This document shows, piece by piece, positions 41,402 through 41,543 of a stretch of 41,543 bases of DNA. The stretch comes from a virus. The translations under genes and the position numbers were made by a program. The stretch's first letter is position 1, and every line of letters starts with the position of its first letter. The DNA lies in the IMG/VR virus record IMGVR_UViG_3300047471_000348, positions 1 through 41,543 of that record; one strand, written 5' to 3'. The notes under the pieces are model-generated. The model ran no database searches. It was not told the origin of the DNA and was given only the letters and a program-made list of their open reading frames with translations.

Positions 41402-41543
41402 GTTTTGGTGGCGACGGTTCCTGCTTGAGTCGTTCCAGTGTTGCGTTGATCGCCGTCCCTATCATCGACAGCGTGGCTTTCAGTCTGTTCACCACTTCCG
41501 TTAGTTGCTCAAGCCTCTGGGCTGCACCCTCGAATATGAGTGC
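41370..41543 (-). CDS. C-terminal part of a convergent gene (5' truncated)
   Basis: On the - strand a frame runs from the window edge to a stop at 41372-41370, giving 57 residues: helical, with AAQRLEQLTEVVNRLKATL and regular Leu/Val spacing suggesting a coiled coil, then a Pro/Lys-rich tail. It is the only plausible - strand gene in the window and overlaps the + strand zinc-ribbon gene by 32 bases tail to tail. This marks a change of transcription direction. No family can be named. Confidence 0.6.
   Translation of the reverse strand, partial: ALIFEGAAQRLEQLTEVVNRLKATLSMIGTAINATLERLKQEPSPPKPTSQMKPTAD

Overview
The window is a late-gene (structural plus lysis) segment of a tailed dsDNA phage or prophage. 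Essentially all genes lie on the + strand, tightly packed, often with ATGA or TGATG overlaps. A tape-measure protein of 1247 aa, a tail-tube protein, a frameshifted tail-chaperone pair and no sheath gene indicate a long-tailed siphovirus. The host is probably a Gram-negative bacterium. An alphaproteobacterium is suggested, weakly, by the small secreted HExxH-type protein, the scaffold/coat pair and the GH19 lysin, which resemble proteins I associate with rhizobial-type phages. This is inference, not a database result.

Layout: (1) 1-1314, the tail of an upstream gene and small Cys-rich, zinc-ribbon or membrane proteins. (2) 1315-1607, a non-coding leader with a conserved hairpin. (3) 1608-2505, two paired membrane/coiled-coil proteins and an exported RlpA-like protein. 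(4) 2519-8830, the portal (DUF4055 type), two Thr-rich collagen-like fibres, a LamG-like protein and small proteins. (5) 8833-13276, a remarkable block of three ADP-ribosyltransferases (ARTs), the middle one fused to a MuF head-morphogenesis domain and a papain-like peptidase. (6) 13306-17742, small proteins, dCTP deaminase, a GT9-like glycosyltransferase, a methyltransferase and a LamG-like protein with DWRxAL repeats. (7) 17758-21282, small head-associated and exported proteins, an Ig-like decoration candidate, a strong terminator and tRNA-Thr(UGU). (8) 21296-24938, scaffold, major coat, terminator and connectors. (9) 24945-39235, a beta-propeller protein, tail terminator, tube, chaperones with -1 frameshift, tape measure, distal tail, hub, collagen-like tail fibre and two more copies of a glycosyltransferase-like family. 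(10) 39313-41401, terminator, then a lysis cassette (GH19 lysin, holin candidate, peptidoglycan-binding protein). (11) At the right edge a convergent - strand gene begins.

How it may work together: the head module is interrupted by a large cargo region. Three ARTs lie beside a MuF-peptidase fusion, and two of them carry the same short tag (NPxHDExGRFAT), which recurs in other small head-region proteins. This suggests virion-packaged, proteolytically released effectors comparable in concept to T4 Alt. A second theme is Thr-rich Gly-X-Y fibres together with a tRNA-Thr that reads their ACA/ACG codons and several glycosyltransferase-like genes plus a methyltransferase, consistent with fibre glycosylation. 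A third is a strand-specific hairpin with a conserved G-U wobble and an always 6-nt loop, present in three intergenic leaders about 13-14 kb apart. It looks like an undescribed phage cis-acting RNA.
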